Position numbers and translations under genes: made by a program | Assembly (NCBI RefSeq): GCF_902859805.1 | Contig: NZ_CADIKC010000009.1 | Location: 186,001-250,000 of the forward strand | Direction: 5' to 3' | Source of the DNA: Paraburkholderia sediminicola | Lineage (GTDB): Bacteria > Pseudomonadota > Gammaproteobacteria > Burkholderiales > Burkholderiaceae | Length of the DNA stretch: 64,000 nt | Shown: positions 17,038-26,291 of the stretch, piece after piece | How positions within the stretch are numbered: position 1 is the first letter of the stretch | How the letters are laid out: every line of letters begins with the position of its first letter | The notes under the pieces: model-generated | Told to the model about the DNA's origin: nothing | Databases searched by the model: none | Seen by the model: the letters and a program-made list of their open reading frames with translations, nothing else

Positions 17038-17382
17038 ATGAGCCGAGATCTGCTATTGCTGTTGGAACCGAGCTTCACCGATCCGAATCACCCCGGTGAG
17101 CGTTTTATCTGCCCGGATGGCGCGCCTATCGAAGGATTGCTCGCGAGCGACCCGGCGCTCAACGCACGCCTGGATATTCGCCGCCTGCCATTTCCGCGTC
17201 CGCGAGCGGCGGTCGTGGAGGCGCTCGATGCTGAGCACCAGAGCCTGCCGGTGTTGATTTTCGGCGACGAACAGGCTGCGCCGGCTGATGCCCAGACGCT
17301 GGGCGAGAAGCGCTTTGTGACGGATACACGCCGGATCCTCGACCTGCTTGCTCAGCGTCACGGGTTCCCCAAGGTGCATTGA
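17038..17382 (+). CDS. DUF3088 family protein
   Basis: A 114-residue protein recognisable as DUF3088 from its start SRDLLLLLEPSFTDPNHPGE and the stretch FICPDGAPIEGLLASDP. The layout (short acidic-proximal Cys, LPVLIFGDE in the centre) is reminiscent of a small thioredoxin-like fold, with one cysteine at residue 29 in FICPDG, but no CxxC pair. Function unknown. It follows the second DszC-like gene in the same direction and may be co-transcribed. The ATG at 17038 is chosen over the TTG at 17029 because family members start with SRDLL. Confidence 0.72.
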   Translation: MSRDLLLLLEPSFTDPNHPGERFICPDGAPIEGLLASDPALNARLDIRRLPFPRPRAAVVEALDAEHQSLPVLIFGDEQAAPADAQTLGEKRFVTDTRRILDLLAQRHGFPKVH

Positions 17383-17449
17383 CTTAGTGACTGCATTGAG
17401 GCTGCCCATTGATCCTGAGCCGGCCTCGTCACACGGGTCAGAAACAACG

Positions 17450-17473
17450 GGCACCCGATCCTCATCGGGTGCC
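17450..17473 (-). terminator. Hairpin terminator of the porin gene
   Basis: Perfect arms GGCACCCGAT (17450-17459) and ATCGGGTGCC (17464-17473), 4-base loop, 8 bases after the porin stop. On the minus strand CGTTGTTTC follows, a weak T-tract. It may also serve the convergent DUF3088 gene. Confidence 0.65.
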
Positions 17474-17480
17474 ACCTGCA

Positions 17481-18710
17481 TCAGAACTGATGCTTGATAC
17501 CTGCCGAGACAGCCACCTGTTTGTCGGTGGCGGACGGCGTGAGATAGCCGATCGCAGCCACCGCGCTCCGGCCCAGCGAGTCCGTACCGCTGGCGTGCTG
17601 ATAGGCGCCGGTCAGGTACAGATCGGTCGCTTTCGATAGCGAGTACGCACTCGTGAGATTCAACTGCTCGTATTTCGCCCCACCCTTGCTGCCGACGCTT
17701 CCTCCTTCCGTATAGTCGAACGATGTGCCGAAGCGCAGGAACGGCGTGGCCTGATAGCGCAAGCTTGCGCTAACGGTACTGAGCGATGTCGAGCCGCTGT
17801 AGTTGAGCGAATTGAGCGACGCGTTCGAGCCTAATCCGCGGAACTGCGTATTCGAGTAGGCTGCGCCGAAGATCGCACCGCCGCTCGTATAGGTTGCCGC
17901 AACCGAAACGGTCTGCTGCGTGTGTGCCGATGCGAAGCCGGCGATCGCCGGATTGGACTCGGGAGCGGTGGCCGAGCCGGCGGAACCCAGGTTGTTGCCT
18001 GTGGCGCTCGCATTGGCGTTGGTACCGTAGAGAGAGGTATTCGGATTGCGTGCATTGACGATCGACGCAGCGAACGCGAATGCGCCGCCGGTGTAGCTGG
18101 CGCCTGTGGACCATAGCTGGTTCTGCGTGACATTGCCGGCTATGCCGCCGACGCTGTACAGCGCACCGAAACGGAACCCGTTGAAAGAATCCGACTGGTA
18201 CTTGATCGAATTGTTGATGCGGTGTGTGAAGTTCAGATTGTCATAGTCGGCCGGATGGATCGAAAGGTTGCCGCCAAACCAGACGTAGAGCAATGGCGAT
18301 ACAAAATCCACTGACGTATCGCCCTGACGTCCCAGCGTGAACGTCCCGTAGCGGTCGGCGCTGACACCCACCCACGCCTGGCGGCCAAACTCGGTGCCCC
18401 CTTGTCCCAGTGCGCCGTTATTCACACTGAGCCCGCTCTCAAGCTGGAACACAGCCTTCAATCCACCACCCAGATCTTCCACGCCCTTCAGGCCCCAGCG
18501 GCTCGACGACAGGCCTGATGAGCCACTGTCGAATTGCGACACCTGACTGCCGCCCTTAGGTTTGCCGGAAGCGGACGTTGCAGCGGTTTGTGTGTTGTTC
18601 GTATACGTAAGGTTGCCCGTAACGATCCCATACAGCGTGACGCTGCTTTGGGCACTTGCTGTGCCAGCCATTAAAGACGAAACGCCAAATGCGAAAAGCA
18701 GTTTTTTCAT
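17481..18710 (-). CDS. OmpC-type outer membrane porin (Burkholderia type)
   Basis: A 409-residue general-diffusion porin forming a trimeric 16-stranded barrel. The signal peptide reads MKKLLFAFGVSSLMAGTASAQ with cleavage at AQ-SSVTLYG, the standard start of Burkholderia porins, and the protein ends AVSAGIKHQF with the terminal Phe needed for assembly. The conserved stretch SSRWGLKGVEDLGGGLKAVF is near residue 77 and GRQAWVGVSADRYGTFTLGR follows. The start at 18710 is set by the signal peptide. Loops are Ser/Ala/Asn-rich. It stands between sulfur genes and may help entry of organosulfur compounds, which is inference. Confidence 0.95.
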   Translation of the reverse strand: MKKLLFAFGVSSLMAGTASAQSSVTLYGIVTGNLTYTNNTQTAATSASGKPKGGSQVSQFDSGSSGLSSSRWGLKGVEDLGGGLKAVFQLESGLSVNNGALGQGGTEFGRQAWVGVSADRYGTFTLGRQGDTSVDFVSPLLYVWFGGNLSIHPADYDNLNFTHRINNSIKYQSDSFNGFRFGALYSVGGIAGNVTQNQLWSTGASYTGGAFAFAASIVNARNPNTSLYGTNANASATGNNLGSAGSATAPESNPAIAGFASAHTQQTVSVAATYTSGGAIFGAAYSNTQFRGLGSNASLNSLNYSGSTSLSTVSASLRYQATPFLRFGTSFDYTEGGSVGSKGGAKYEQLNLTSAYSLSKATDLYLTGAYQHASGTDSLGRSAVAAIGYLTPSATDKQVAVSAGIKHQF

Positions 18711-19021
18711 AATTGTTGGAATCAATATTGAGGGAGCGCGAGAGGAGTGGCGCGTCGAGGATCGCGGTGAAGCGAGCATTCACGATAAGCAAAACGAACT
18801 TATTGAACAAACAAGAAAATTCGATATGGATATCGGTTGTTTCCCTCGAAAATGCGCTTAAACGGCGTTCTTTAAGCAATAACGCCAACCGTCGGCATTA
18901 GATATGCAATCCTGAATTGATTCGTTCTTTTGTCGGGTGGCGGTTGATATCTTGCGACGCATCCGATAGACATTGCAGAGCGCTGCCGGCGGCATGGTGC
19001 TTGCATTCGAAGGGAGTACGC
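18711..19021. other. Divergent intergenic region, porin and peptide-type binding protein
   Basis: No gene in 311 bases. The centre (18780-18850) is AT-rich and holds a candidate porin promoter. For the plus-strand gene only a sigma-54-like sequence too close to the start codon was found. Confidence 0.55.
18782..18810 (-). promoter_or_regulatory. Candidate sigma-70 promoter of the porin gene
   Basis: Minus strand: -35 TTGTTC (18810-18805), 17-base spacer, -10 TATCGT (18787-18782). This predicts a leader of about 65 bases. Confidence 0.4.
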
Positions 19022-20656
19022 ATGAGTCATTACAGGGGATTTCATTCCGGACGTCGCCACACTTTGCTTGGACTTGCGGGCAGTGCGGCGGGTATCGCAC
19101 TCGGCCCGTTCACATCGTTGGCGCAGGCGGCGGTTCAGGGCGGCACTGTGTCGCCTCGACACGGCGGCCGGTTGACGGTGCTGGTGAATCCTGAGCCCAA
19201 TGCACTGGTCAACTTCGCAACCACGGCGGGCGCGGAACAGAGGATCAGCCCCAAGGTGACTGAAGGTTTGCTGGCCTATGACTTCAACGTGCAGCCGCGC
19301 GCGCAGCTTGCAACCGCGTGGTCGATCAGCCCCGACGGTTTGCAGTACACGTTCAAGCTACGAGAGGGCGTGCGCTGGCACGACGGCCAGCCGTTCACGT
19401 CGAAGGACGTGGCGGTGTCGATCGGGCTGCTGAAGCAGTATCACTCGCGTGGGCGATCGACCTTTGCCAACGTGCTGGAAGTAGAAGCGCCGGACCCGCA
19501 CACGGCGTTGCTGAAGCTATCGAAGCCTGCACCGTATCTGATCTACGCGCTTGCCGCGTCGGAATCGCCAATCGTGCCCGCGCACATTTACGGCAGCGGC
19601 AATCCGCTGGAGAATCCCCATAACATCGACCCGATCGGAACGGGACCCTATCGGTTCAAGCGTTGGGAGCGGGGCAGTCATGTGGTGTTCGTGCGCAATC
19701 CTGACTACTGGGACGCACCGAAACCGTATATCGATGAACTGATCGTGCGTTTCATCAACGATCCCGCAGCGCGCGCCGTCGCGCTCGAAACCGGCGAGCT
19801 GGATCTGGCCGGTGAGAATCCTGTGCCGCTGCTCGACATCCAGCGCTTGCAGGCACTGCCTCATCTTGCACTGGAAACGCGTGGATATAGCTACAACGCT
19901 GCGCAGACACAGTTGCAGTTCAATCTCGACAACCGCTATCTGGCGAAGCAGAAGGTTCGCGAGGCGATTGCGCACAGCATCGACCGGCAGACAATCCTGA
20001 AGTCGGTCTGGTACGGCTACGGGATCGTTGCGCCTTCACCGATCAGCCCGCTGTTGACCCAGTTCTACGATCCGAGCGTGCCGACCTTACCGTACGATCT
20101 CGCCAAAGCGGAGCAATTGCTCGATGAGGCGGGTTTGCCGCGGCAGTCCAACGGTTTCCGCTTTCCGCTGACGATCGACTTCAACCCCTACGATTCGACT
20201 TTCGCGCGCCTTGCCGAATATTTACGGCAGACGTTGCGGCGCGTCGGGATCGAATCGACCGTGCGCTCGCAGGATTTCGCCGCCTATGTGAAGCGGATCT
20301 ACACCGATCGAGATTTCGATCTGGACGCCAACTTTCTCGGCAATACCTTCGATCCGACCGTGGGCGTGCAGCGCCTTTACTGGTCGCGTAACTTCAAGAA
20401 AGGGGTGGCGTTCTCCAATGCGTCGCACTACGACAACCCCGAGGTCGACCGCCTGCTCGAAGCAGCCGCGGTGGAGAACGATCCGCGCACGCGGGTCGAC
20501 TACTTCAAAAAATTCCAGCAGGTGGTGGCGCGCGATTTGCCGATCGTCGATCTGATCACGCTTAAGCAAGTGACTCTCTACAACAAACGTGTGCATAACC
20601 ATACGGTGACGGCGGACGGTCTCGGTGGAAATCTGGCCGATGTGTTTCTCGCATGA
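19022..20656 (+). CDS. Peptide/nickel-type (family 5) binding protein, copy 1
   Basis: A 544-residue periplasmic binding protein of SBP_bac_5. The N-terminus GRRHTLLGLAGSAAGIALG looks like a twin-arginine signal. The mature part begins GGRLTVLVNPEPNALVNFA, then PKVTEGLLAYDFNVQPRAQL and VRWHDGQPFTSKDVAVSI, a strong family signature, with NADVFLA-like end. AAGGGAG sits 5 bases before the ATG at 19022. Its closest relatives in view are the proteins at 20852-22456 and 28225-29844. The former follows in the same direction ahead of the permeases, so two binding proteins probably feed one importer. Ligand unknown; glutathione-like or sulfonated peptides would suit the surroundings. Confidence 0.88.
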   Translation: MSHYRGFHSGRRHTLLGLAGSAAGIALGPFTSLAQAAVQGGTVSPRHGGRLTVLVNPEPNALVNFATTAGAEQRISPKVTEGLLAYDFNVQPRAQLATAWSISPDGLQYTFKLREGVRWHDGQPFTSKDVAVSIGLLKQYHSRGRSTFANVLEVEAPDPHTALLKLSKPAPYLIYALAASESPIVPAHIYGSGNPLENPHNIDPIGTGPYRFKRWERGSHVVFVRNPDYWDAPKPYIDELIVRFINDPAARAVALETGELDLAGENPVPLLDIQRLQALPHLALETRGYSYNAAQTQLQFNLDNRYLAKQKVREAIAHSIDRQTILKSVWYGYGIVAPSPISPLLTQFYDPSVPTLPYDLAKAEQLLDEAGLPRQSNGFRFPLTIDFNPYDSTFARLAEYLRQTLRRVGIESTVRSQDFAAYVKRIYTDRDFDLDANFLGNTFDPTVGVQRLYWSRNFKKGVAFSNASHYDNPEVDRLLEAAAVENDPRTRVDYFKKFQQVVARDLPIVDLITLKQVTLYNKRVHNHTVTADGLGGNLADVFLA

Positions 20657-20851
20657 TCTAACGATCCGAAAGAATGCATCAGGGTGTATCGCCTTTCCTT
20701 CGCACCGTGCTTTGCATATGCCTAACGATTGGTTCGTTTGCTGCCGGAGCGGCTTTATCGTGAGCGCTGCGGCAGCAGCATTGCCGAAAAAAAATGACGA
20801 CATTTCACGCGGCCGTAATTGGCCGAATATCGGCAAAAGGATCGGGATCAC

Positions 20852-22456
20852 ATGGCAGGGTTGAATCGACGCGATTTTCTGATTTCATCGGGCGCAGCGC
20901 TCGCGGCCGCCGGTATGCCGGCATTGGCGTTCGCACAGGGCGAGGCCGCCGCACCGAAGCGGGGCGGTACGCTCAACATGCTGATCAATCCGGAGCCGCC
21001 GGTGCTCGTGTCGATCTTTCAGACCACGGGTCCCGCGCTCGTTGCAAGTTCCAAGGTGCTCGAAGGCCTGCTCGCTTACGAGTTCGATTTGCAACCCAGG
21101 CCGCAGTTGGCCACGGCATGGACCGTCAGCCCGGATGGCTTGAAGTACACGTTCACACTGCGGCAGAACGTCAAATGGCATGACGGGCAGCCGTTCACCT
21201 CAGCCGATGTCGCTTTCTCGATCGATTTGCTCAAGGCGGTGCATCCGCGTGGCAGGAGTACTTTTGCCAATGTGACGCGTGTGGCCACGCCGGACGCGCG
21301 TACGGCGGTGATCGAATTGGCGAAGCCGGCGCCGTATCTGTTGAAGGCGTTGTCTGCGGGCGAATCGCCGATCGTTCCCAGGCATCTTTATGCATCGGGC
21401 GATCCGCTGTCCAATCCGCACAACAATGCGCCGATCGGCACCGGGCCGTTCCGCTTCAAGTCGTGGACGCGCGGTGCGAATATCGTCTACGAACGCAATC
21501 CGGACTATTGGGACGCTGGCAAACCGTATATCGACGGTCTTGTGTTCAAGGTCATTCCCGACGCTGCCGCCCGTTCCGCCGCTTTCGAAACAGGCGCGCT
21601 CGATCTGGGCGGCGAGAATCCGGTGCCGCTCACCGATCTGCCGCGGCTCACGCAATTGCCGCAACTGGCCGTCGAAACGCGCGGCTATCGCTTTCTGGAA
21701 CCGCTCGCCGAGATCGATTTCAATCTCGATCACCCGATTCTCAAAGACCTCCGTGTGCGCCAGGCGATCGCTCACGCCATCAATCCGCAGGTCGTTCAAC
21801 GCACGGTGGCATACGGCTATGCCGATCTGTCACCCACGCCGATCACGCCGGGGTCTCCGTATCACGATCCCAAACTCACGCCGTATGCATTCGATATCGG
21901 CAACGCGGAGAAGCTGCTCGATGCAGCGGGTTATCCGCGCAAGGACGGCGGCGTGCGCTTTGGTTTGACGCACGATTTTCTGCCCTATGGCGACATGTAT
22001 CGCCGCCAGGCGGATTACGTGAAGTCGGCGCTGGCGAAGGTCGGCATCGTCGTCACGGTGCGCTCGCAGGATTTGCCGGCGTTCCTGAAGCGTGTGTATG
22101 CGGATCGTCAGTTCGATTTCACCAGTATCGGCGTCAACACGCTGTTTGATCCGAGCGTGGGGGTGCAGCGCCTCTACTGGTCGAAGAATATCCGTCCCGG
22201 TGTGCCGTTTTCGAACGCGCCGCATTACAGCAATCCGGAAGTCGACCGGCTGCTGGAGAGTGCGTCGATCGAAACCGACGAAAGCAAACGCGTCGTGCTG
22301 TACCAGCAGTTCCAGCAGATTGTCTATCGCGATCTGCCGATTCTCAACCTGGTCGCACCACGCATGGTCACGCTCGCGAACCGTCGCGTTCACAACCATA
22401 CGGTTTCCGCGCAGGGCCTGGAAGGCAATCTCGCGGATGTCTATCTGAGCGCGTGA
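20852..22456 (+). CDS. Peptide/nickel-type (family 5) binding protein, copy 2
   Basis: A 534-residue periplasmic protein with a clear twin-arginine signal (LNRRDFLISSGAALAAAGMP). Family motifs GGTLNMLINPEPPVLVSIF, VKWHDGQPFTSADVAFSIDL, and NAPIGTGPFRFKSWTRGANI are seen. It is closely related to copy 1, sharing the ending RVHNHTVSAQGLEGNLADVY. It lies 195 bases after copy 1 and only 13 bases before the DppB-type permease, so it is the primary binding protein of this importer. A purine-rich AAAAGGA precedes the ATG. Confidence 0.9.
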   Translation: MAGLNRRDFLISSGAALAAAGMPALAFAQGEAAAPKRGGTLNMLINPEPPVLVSIFQTTGPALVASSKVLEGLLAYEFDLQPRPQLATAWTVSPDGLKYTFTLRQNVKWHDGQPFTSADVAFSIDLLKAVHPRGRSTFANVTRVATPDARTAVIELAKPAPYLLKALSAGESPIVPRHLYASGDPLSNPHNNAPIGTGPFRFKSWTRGANIVYERNPDYWDAGKPYIDGLVFKVIPDAAARSAAFETGALDLGGENPVPLTDLPRLTQLPQLAVETRGYRFLEPLAEIDFNLDHPILKDLRVRQAIAHAINPQVVQRTVAYGYADLSPTPITPGSPYHDPKLTPYAFDIGNAEKLLDAAGYPRKDGGVRFGLTHDFLPYGDMYRRQADYVKSALAKVGIVVTVRSQDLPAFLKRVYADRQFDFTSIGVNTLFDPSVGVQRLYWSKNIRPGVPFSNAPHYSNPEVDRLLESASIETDESKRVVLYQQFQQIVYRDLPILNLVAPRMVTLANRRVHNHTVSAQGLEGNLADVYLSA

Positions 22457-22469
22457 CAGGAGAGACACG

Positions 22470-23450
22470 ATGAGTCGACGTTTGCGTTTCGCAGCAATTG
22501 CACGGCGCACCGCGTGGCAGGCGCTGCCGACGGTGATCGGCATCGTGATCCTGAACTTCTTCCTGCTGAAGCTGATGCCGGGCGACGCCGCCGATGTGCT
22601 GGCCGGCGAATCCGGCTCTGCGACGCTGGAGACGATGCAGGTGTTGCGCGCGAAGTTCGGGCTCGATCAGCCGGTGTTGCATCAGTTGTGGTCGTATCTC
22701 GCGCACCTCTCGCATTTCAGTTTGGGCTATTCGCCGCGTTACGACATGCCGGTGATGCAACTGATCCTGTCGCGCCTGCCGAATACGCTGCTGCTGATGG
22801 GTGTCGCGCTGTCGTTCGCGATCGTGACGGGCGTGGTGCTCGGCGTGGTGATGGCACATTGGGCCGGCAAGTGGCCTGACCGTGTGCTGTCCGTGCTGGC
22901 CTTGCTGTTCTACTCGACACCGGGTTTCTGGATCGGCCTGCTGGCGATCGTGTTGTTCTCTGTGCACCTGGGCTGGCTGCCGAGCGGAGGCAATATCACG
23001 CTCGGTGTGCAACTGCACGGCTTCGCCTATTTTGCCGATGCAGCCAGACATGTACTCCTGCCGGCTGCCACGCTGGCGACATTCTTCGTCGCGATCTATG
23101 CGCGGCTCACGCGGGCCGCGATGCTCGAGGTGCAACGCCAGGACTTCGTGCGCACCGCCGAGGCCAAGGGTTTGCATCCATGGCGCGTGACGGTGCGGCA
23201 TGTGTTGCGCAACGCCCTGATGCCGCTCACGACGATCATCGGGATTCATTTCGGCACGTTGCTGGGTGGCGCCGCTGTGACGGAGACGGTGTTCAGCTGG
23301 CCGGGTCTTGGGCGTCTCGCGCTCGATGCTGTGATGGCACGTGATTTCAGCGTGCTGCTCGGCGTTCTGCTGCTGTCGTCGTTGCTGGTGATCGTCGCCA
23401 ATGTGCTGGTCGACCTGCTGCAGGCGTGGCTCGATCCGCGCGTGGCGTGA
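22470..23450 (+). CDS. Peptide-type ABC transporter permease (DppB/GsiC type)
   Basis: A 326-residue inner-membrane permease. It shows the first transmembrane helix VIGIVILNFFLLKLMPGDAA with the family PGD motif, QPVLHQLWSYL, and the EAA loop RTAEAKGLHPWRVTVRHVLR near residue 230. AGGAGA lies 6 bases before the ATG. It pairs with the next gene to form the channel of a GsiABCD-like importer. Thirteen bases separate it from the binding protein, and 47 from the next permease. Confidence 0.92.
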   Translation: MSRRLRFAAIARRTAWQALPTVIGIVILNFFLLKLMPGDAADVLAGESGSATLETMQVLRAKFGLDQPVLHQLWSYLAHLSHFSLGYSPRYDMPVMQLILSRLPNTLLLMGVALSFAIVTGVVLGVVMAHWAGKWPDRVLSVLALLFYSTPGFWIGLLAIVLFSVHLGWLPSGGNITLGVQLHGFAYFADAARHVLLPAATLATFFVAIYARLTRAAMLEVQRQDFVRTAEAKGLHPWRVTVRHVLRNALMPLTTIIGIHFGTLLGGAAVTETVFSWPGLGRLALDAVMARDFSVLLGVLLLSSLLVIVANVLVDLLQAWLDPRVA

Positions 23451-23497
23451 CATGGCACGACGGTTTCGACACTCATGCTGATCTTTAGAGGGATGAA

Positions 23498-24469
23498 ATG
23501 GCTTCCGACTCTTCCAATCTGATTGCCACGCCGCCCGAACCCACGACGTCGCCGTGGCGGCGTCAATTGGCCGGCACGCTGTTCGGCCAGCGACGTGCCG
23601 GCGCTTCGGCTGCATCGGGATCGCGCGGCGCGGGTCGAGGTGTATGGCGTGCGCTGGCGCGCAACCCGTCGGCACTTGCCGGGCTTCTATTGCTCGCGGC
23701 TTTTATCGCACTGGCACTTGGCGCGGGGCACCTGTTTCCGGGCGATCCGCTCGACATGGTGGCGGCGCCCTTCGAATGGCCGGGCGTTGACCCGCAATAC
23801 CGGCTCGGCACCGATTCGCTGGGACGCGATGTGGCTGCAGGCATCGCGCACGGCACGCGCGTGTCGTTGCTGATCGGCGCGGCGTCGGCGGGAATTGGGC
23901 TCGTGATCGGCACGCTGGTCGGCGCGATAGGGGGCTTCTTCGGGGGCGTGATCGACGATCTGCTGGTGCGCGTGACCGAACTCTTCCAGACGGTGCCGTC
24001 GTTTCTGCTGGTAATCGTGATTGTCGCGATCGGCCGGCCGAGCGTGACGATCATCGCGCTGGCGATCGGCATTGCCTCGTGGCCCACCGTCGCGCGGATC
24101 GTGCGCGCCGAATTTCGCACGCTGCGCCAGTCGGACTTCGTGCTCGCCGCGCGCAGCCAGGGTTTCAGCAACGCACGCATCATCTTCGGCGAGATTTTGC
24201 CGAACGCATTGCCGCCGGTGATCGTGACCGCATCGGTGATGGTGGCGAGCGCCATTCTGATCGAGTCGTCGCTGTCGTTTCTCGGCATGGGCGATCCGAA
24301 CGTGGTGAGCTGGGGCGGCATGATCGGCGCAGGCCGCGATTCGCTGCGCACGGCGTGGTATCTGACCGCCGTTCCCGGCGCGGCGATCGTGCTGGCGGTG
24401 CTTGCGCTGAACCTGCTCGGCGACGGCCTGAACGACGCGCTCAACCCGCGCCTGCGCGAACGGGTCTGA
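23498..24469 (+). CDS. Peptide-type ABC transporter permease (DppC/GsiD type)
   Basis: A 323-residue permease. After an unusually long polar N-terminus of about 60 residues comes the first helix LAGLLLLAAFIALALGAGHL, then YRLGTDSLGRDVAAGIAHGT, the DppC signature (GTD-x-x-GRD). The EAA loop is AARSQGFSNARIIFGEILPN and the end is LRERV. AGAGGGA precedes the ATG. Partner of the upstream permease; the ATPase gene follows 32 bases later. Confidence 0.92.
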   Translation: MASDSSNLIATPPEPTTSPWRRQLAGTLFGQRRAGASAASGSRGAGRGVWRALARNPSALAGLLLLAAFIALALGAGHLFPGDPLDMVAAPFEWPGVDPQYRLGTDSLGRDVAAGIAHGTRVSLLIGAASAGIGLVIGTLVGAIGGFFGGVIDDLLVRVTELFQTVPSFLLVIVIVAIGRPSVTIIALAIGIASWPTVARIVRAEFRTLRQSDFVLAARSQGFSNARIIFGEILPNALPPVIVTASVMVASAILIESSLSFLGMGDPNVVSWGGMIGAGRDSLRTAWYLTAVPGAAIVLAVLALNLLGDGLNDALNPRLRERV

Positions 24470-24501
24470 CAACGCAGCCGACAACGTACAGAGGATGCAT
24501 C

Positions 24502-26217
24502 GTGGCAAATCTGCTTGAAGTACGCGACTTGCGCGTCAGTTTCGGCGCGCATGAAGCCGTGCGCGGCCTGAGTTTCGATATTGCGCAAGGCGAGACCCTT
24601 GCGCTGGTCGGCGAATCGGGTTGCGGAAAGTCGGCGACAGCGCTTTCGTTGATGCGCCTCGTGTCCGCGCCGGGACGCGTGACAGGGAGCCTGCGTTTCG
24701 ACGGTCGCGAACTCATCGATTTGCCGCCGCGTGAGATCCGGGAAATTCGCGGCCGGCAGATTTCGATGATCTTCCAGGAGCCGATGACGTCGCTCAATCC
24801 CGTGCTCCCAATCGGTGCGCAGATCGTCGAGACGTTGCGGCAGCATGAACGTCTGTCCAAAGCCGCGGCAGGCAAGCGTGCAATCGAATTGCTGGACCTG
24901 GTACAGATTCCCGATCCGCAGCGGCGCGTGTTCGACTACCCGCATGAGCTTTCCGGCGGCCAGCGGCAGCGAGTGATGATCGCGATGGCGGTGGCCTGCC
25001 GGCCGCGTCTGTTGATCGCCGATGAGCCGACCACAGCGCTCGACGTCACGATTCAGGCTCATATTCTCGACTTGCTCGACGGGTTGCGGCGCGAGTTGTC
25101 GATGTCCTTGCTGCTGATCACTCACGACCTCGGCATCGTCGCCAAGCACGCGGATCGTGTGGCGGTCATGCTCGCGGGCGAAAAAGTGGAAGAAGCACCG
25201 GTTGCGCGACTCTTCACGCAACCACAGCATCCGTACACACGTGGTCTGCTTGGCGCTTCATTGAATCTTGCGGACGATCTGCATTATCGCGGCTGGAAGC
25301 TCCCAGAAATTCGCCACGGCATTGGCGAAGACGGCAAGCCGACGTTCGCCGTGGTGCCGCGTTCCGCACGTAGCGGGCAATATGTTGCGGATGCGAATCC
25401 CGCACAGCGTGTTGCGGCGCTCAACAACGTCCCTTTGCTCGAGTTGCAGGACGTACGGATCGACTATCTGCAGCGTCATGGCAAAACCGTCCTGCGTGCC
25501 GTTGACGGCGTCACGCTGCAGATTGCGCGCGGCGAGACGGTCGGCCTTGTCGGCGAATCCGGTTGCGGGAAATCGACGCTGTCCAAAGCGATCCTGCGAC
25601 TCGTGCCGACAACAAGCGGCGAAATCCGTTTGCGCGGCATCGATCTCGTGCCGCTGGGCGAGCGCGAGCTGCGGCCGCTACGGCGTCATGTGCAGATGGT
25701 GTTCCAGGACCCGTATGCGTCGCTCAATCCACGCCGCACGGTGGCGGAGATTCTCGATACGGTGCTGGTGGTGAACGGCGTCGGCAACGCGCAGCAGCGC
25801 CGCTCGCGCATCGCGACTATGCTCGATCGGGTGGGACTGCCGAGCTCGGCGCTCGGCCGCTTTCCCCACGAGTTTTCGGGCGGGCAGCGGCAACGCATCG
25901 GGATTGCGCGGGCGCTGGTGCTGGAGCCGGATCTGCTGATCTGCGATGAGCCCGTGTCCGCGCTCGACGTGTCGATTCAGGCTCAGATTCTCAATCTGCT
26001 GGTCGATCTGAAGCGCGATCTGGGGCTCGCGTATCTGTTTATCTCTCACGACCTCTCGGTGGTGCGTTATATCGCCGATCGCGTGCATGTGATGCAGGGC
26101 GGACGGATTGTCGAAAGCGGGCATCATCGCGACATCTGGCGCTCGCCGCAGCACCCGTACACGCGCAAGCTGCTCGACGCGATTCCGGGTAAGACCTTCG
26201 ACGCGCAGGCCGCGTAG
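24502..26217 (+). CDS. Fused double ATP-binding protein (GsiA-like)
   Basis: A 571-residue protein with two complete ABC ATPase domains in one chain, as in the glutathione importer ATPase GsiA. Domain 1: Walker A GESGCGKSATA near residue 36, signature LSGGQRQRVMIAMAV, Walker B LLIADEPTTALDV. Domain 2 begins near 310: GESGCGKSTLS, FSGGQRQRIGIARAL, LLICDEPVSALDV. Each ends in the oligopeptide-importer C-terminal motif (QHPYTRGLL and QHPYTRKLL). The GTG start at 24502 has GAGG 7 bases upstream; the longer frame overlaps the permease. With the two permeases and two binding proteins this completes a GsiABCD-like importer, so glutathione-type ligands are a candidate. Confidence 0.92.
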   Translation: MANLLEVRDLRVSFGAHEAVRGLSFDIAQGETLALVGESGCGKSATALSLMRLVSAPGRVTGSLRFDGRELIDLPPREIREIRGRQISMIFQEPMTSLNPVLPIGAQIVETLRQHERLSKAAAGKRAIELLDLVQIPDPQRRVFDYPHELSGGQRQRVMIAMAVACRPRLLIADEPTTALDVTIQAHILDLLDGLRRELSMSLLLITHDLGIVAKHADRVAVMLAGEKVEEAPVARLFTQPQHPYTRGLLGASLNLADDLHYRGWKLPEIRHGIGEDGKPTFAVVPRSARSGQYVADANPAQRVAALNNVPLLELQDVRIDYLQRHGKTVLRAVDGVTLQIARGETVGLVGESGCGKSTLSKAILRLVPTTSGEIRLRGIDLVPLGERELRPLRRHVQMVFQDPYASLNPRRTVAEILDTVLVVNGVGNAQQRRSRIATMLDRVGLPSSALGRFPHEFSGGQRQRIGIARALVLEPDLLICDEPVSALDVSIQAQILNLLVDLKRDLGLAYLFISHDLSVVRYIADRVHVMQGGRIVESGHHRDIWRSPQHPYTRKLLDAIPGKTFDAQAA

Positions 26218-26291
26218 TCCACAGAGCGCGCGCAACGCCGCTCAGGCGGTATCAGGCGAGGGCGGTTGATGCCCCTCTCGCCATTCCTCTT

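Noticed and set aside
18990..19005. Sigma-54-like sequence CGGCATG-N4-TTGCA before the first peptide-type binding protein
   Set aside because: Spacing and -12 box are good, but transcription would start at about 19016, inside or after the ribosome binding site of the ATG at 19022.
23563..25230. 555-codon open frame on the minus strand
   Set aside because: Antisense to the DppC-type permease and fused ATPase, low-complexity Arg/Ser-rich translation.
26254..26288. Possible terminator between fused ATPase and MetQ-like gene
   Set aside because: The stem (GGCGAG with CTCGCC) is interrupted and no T-run follows.
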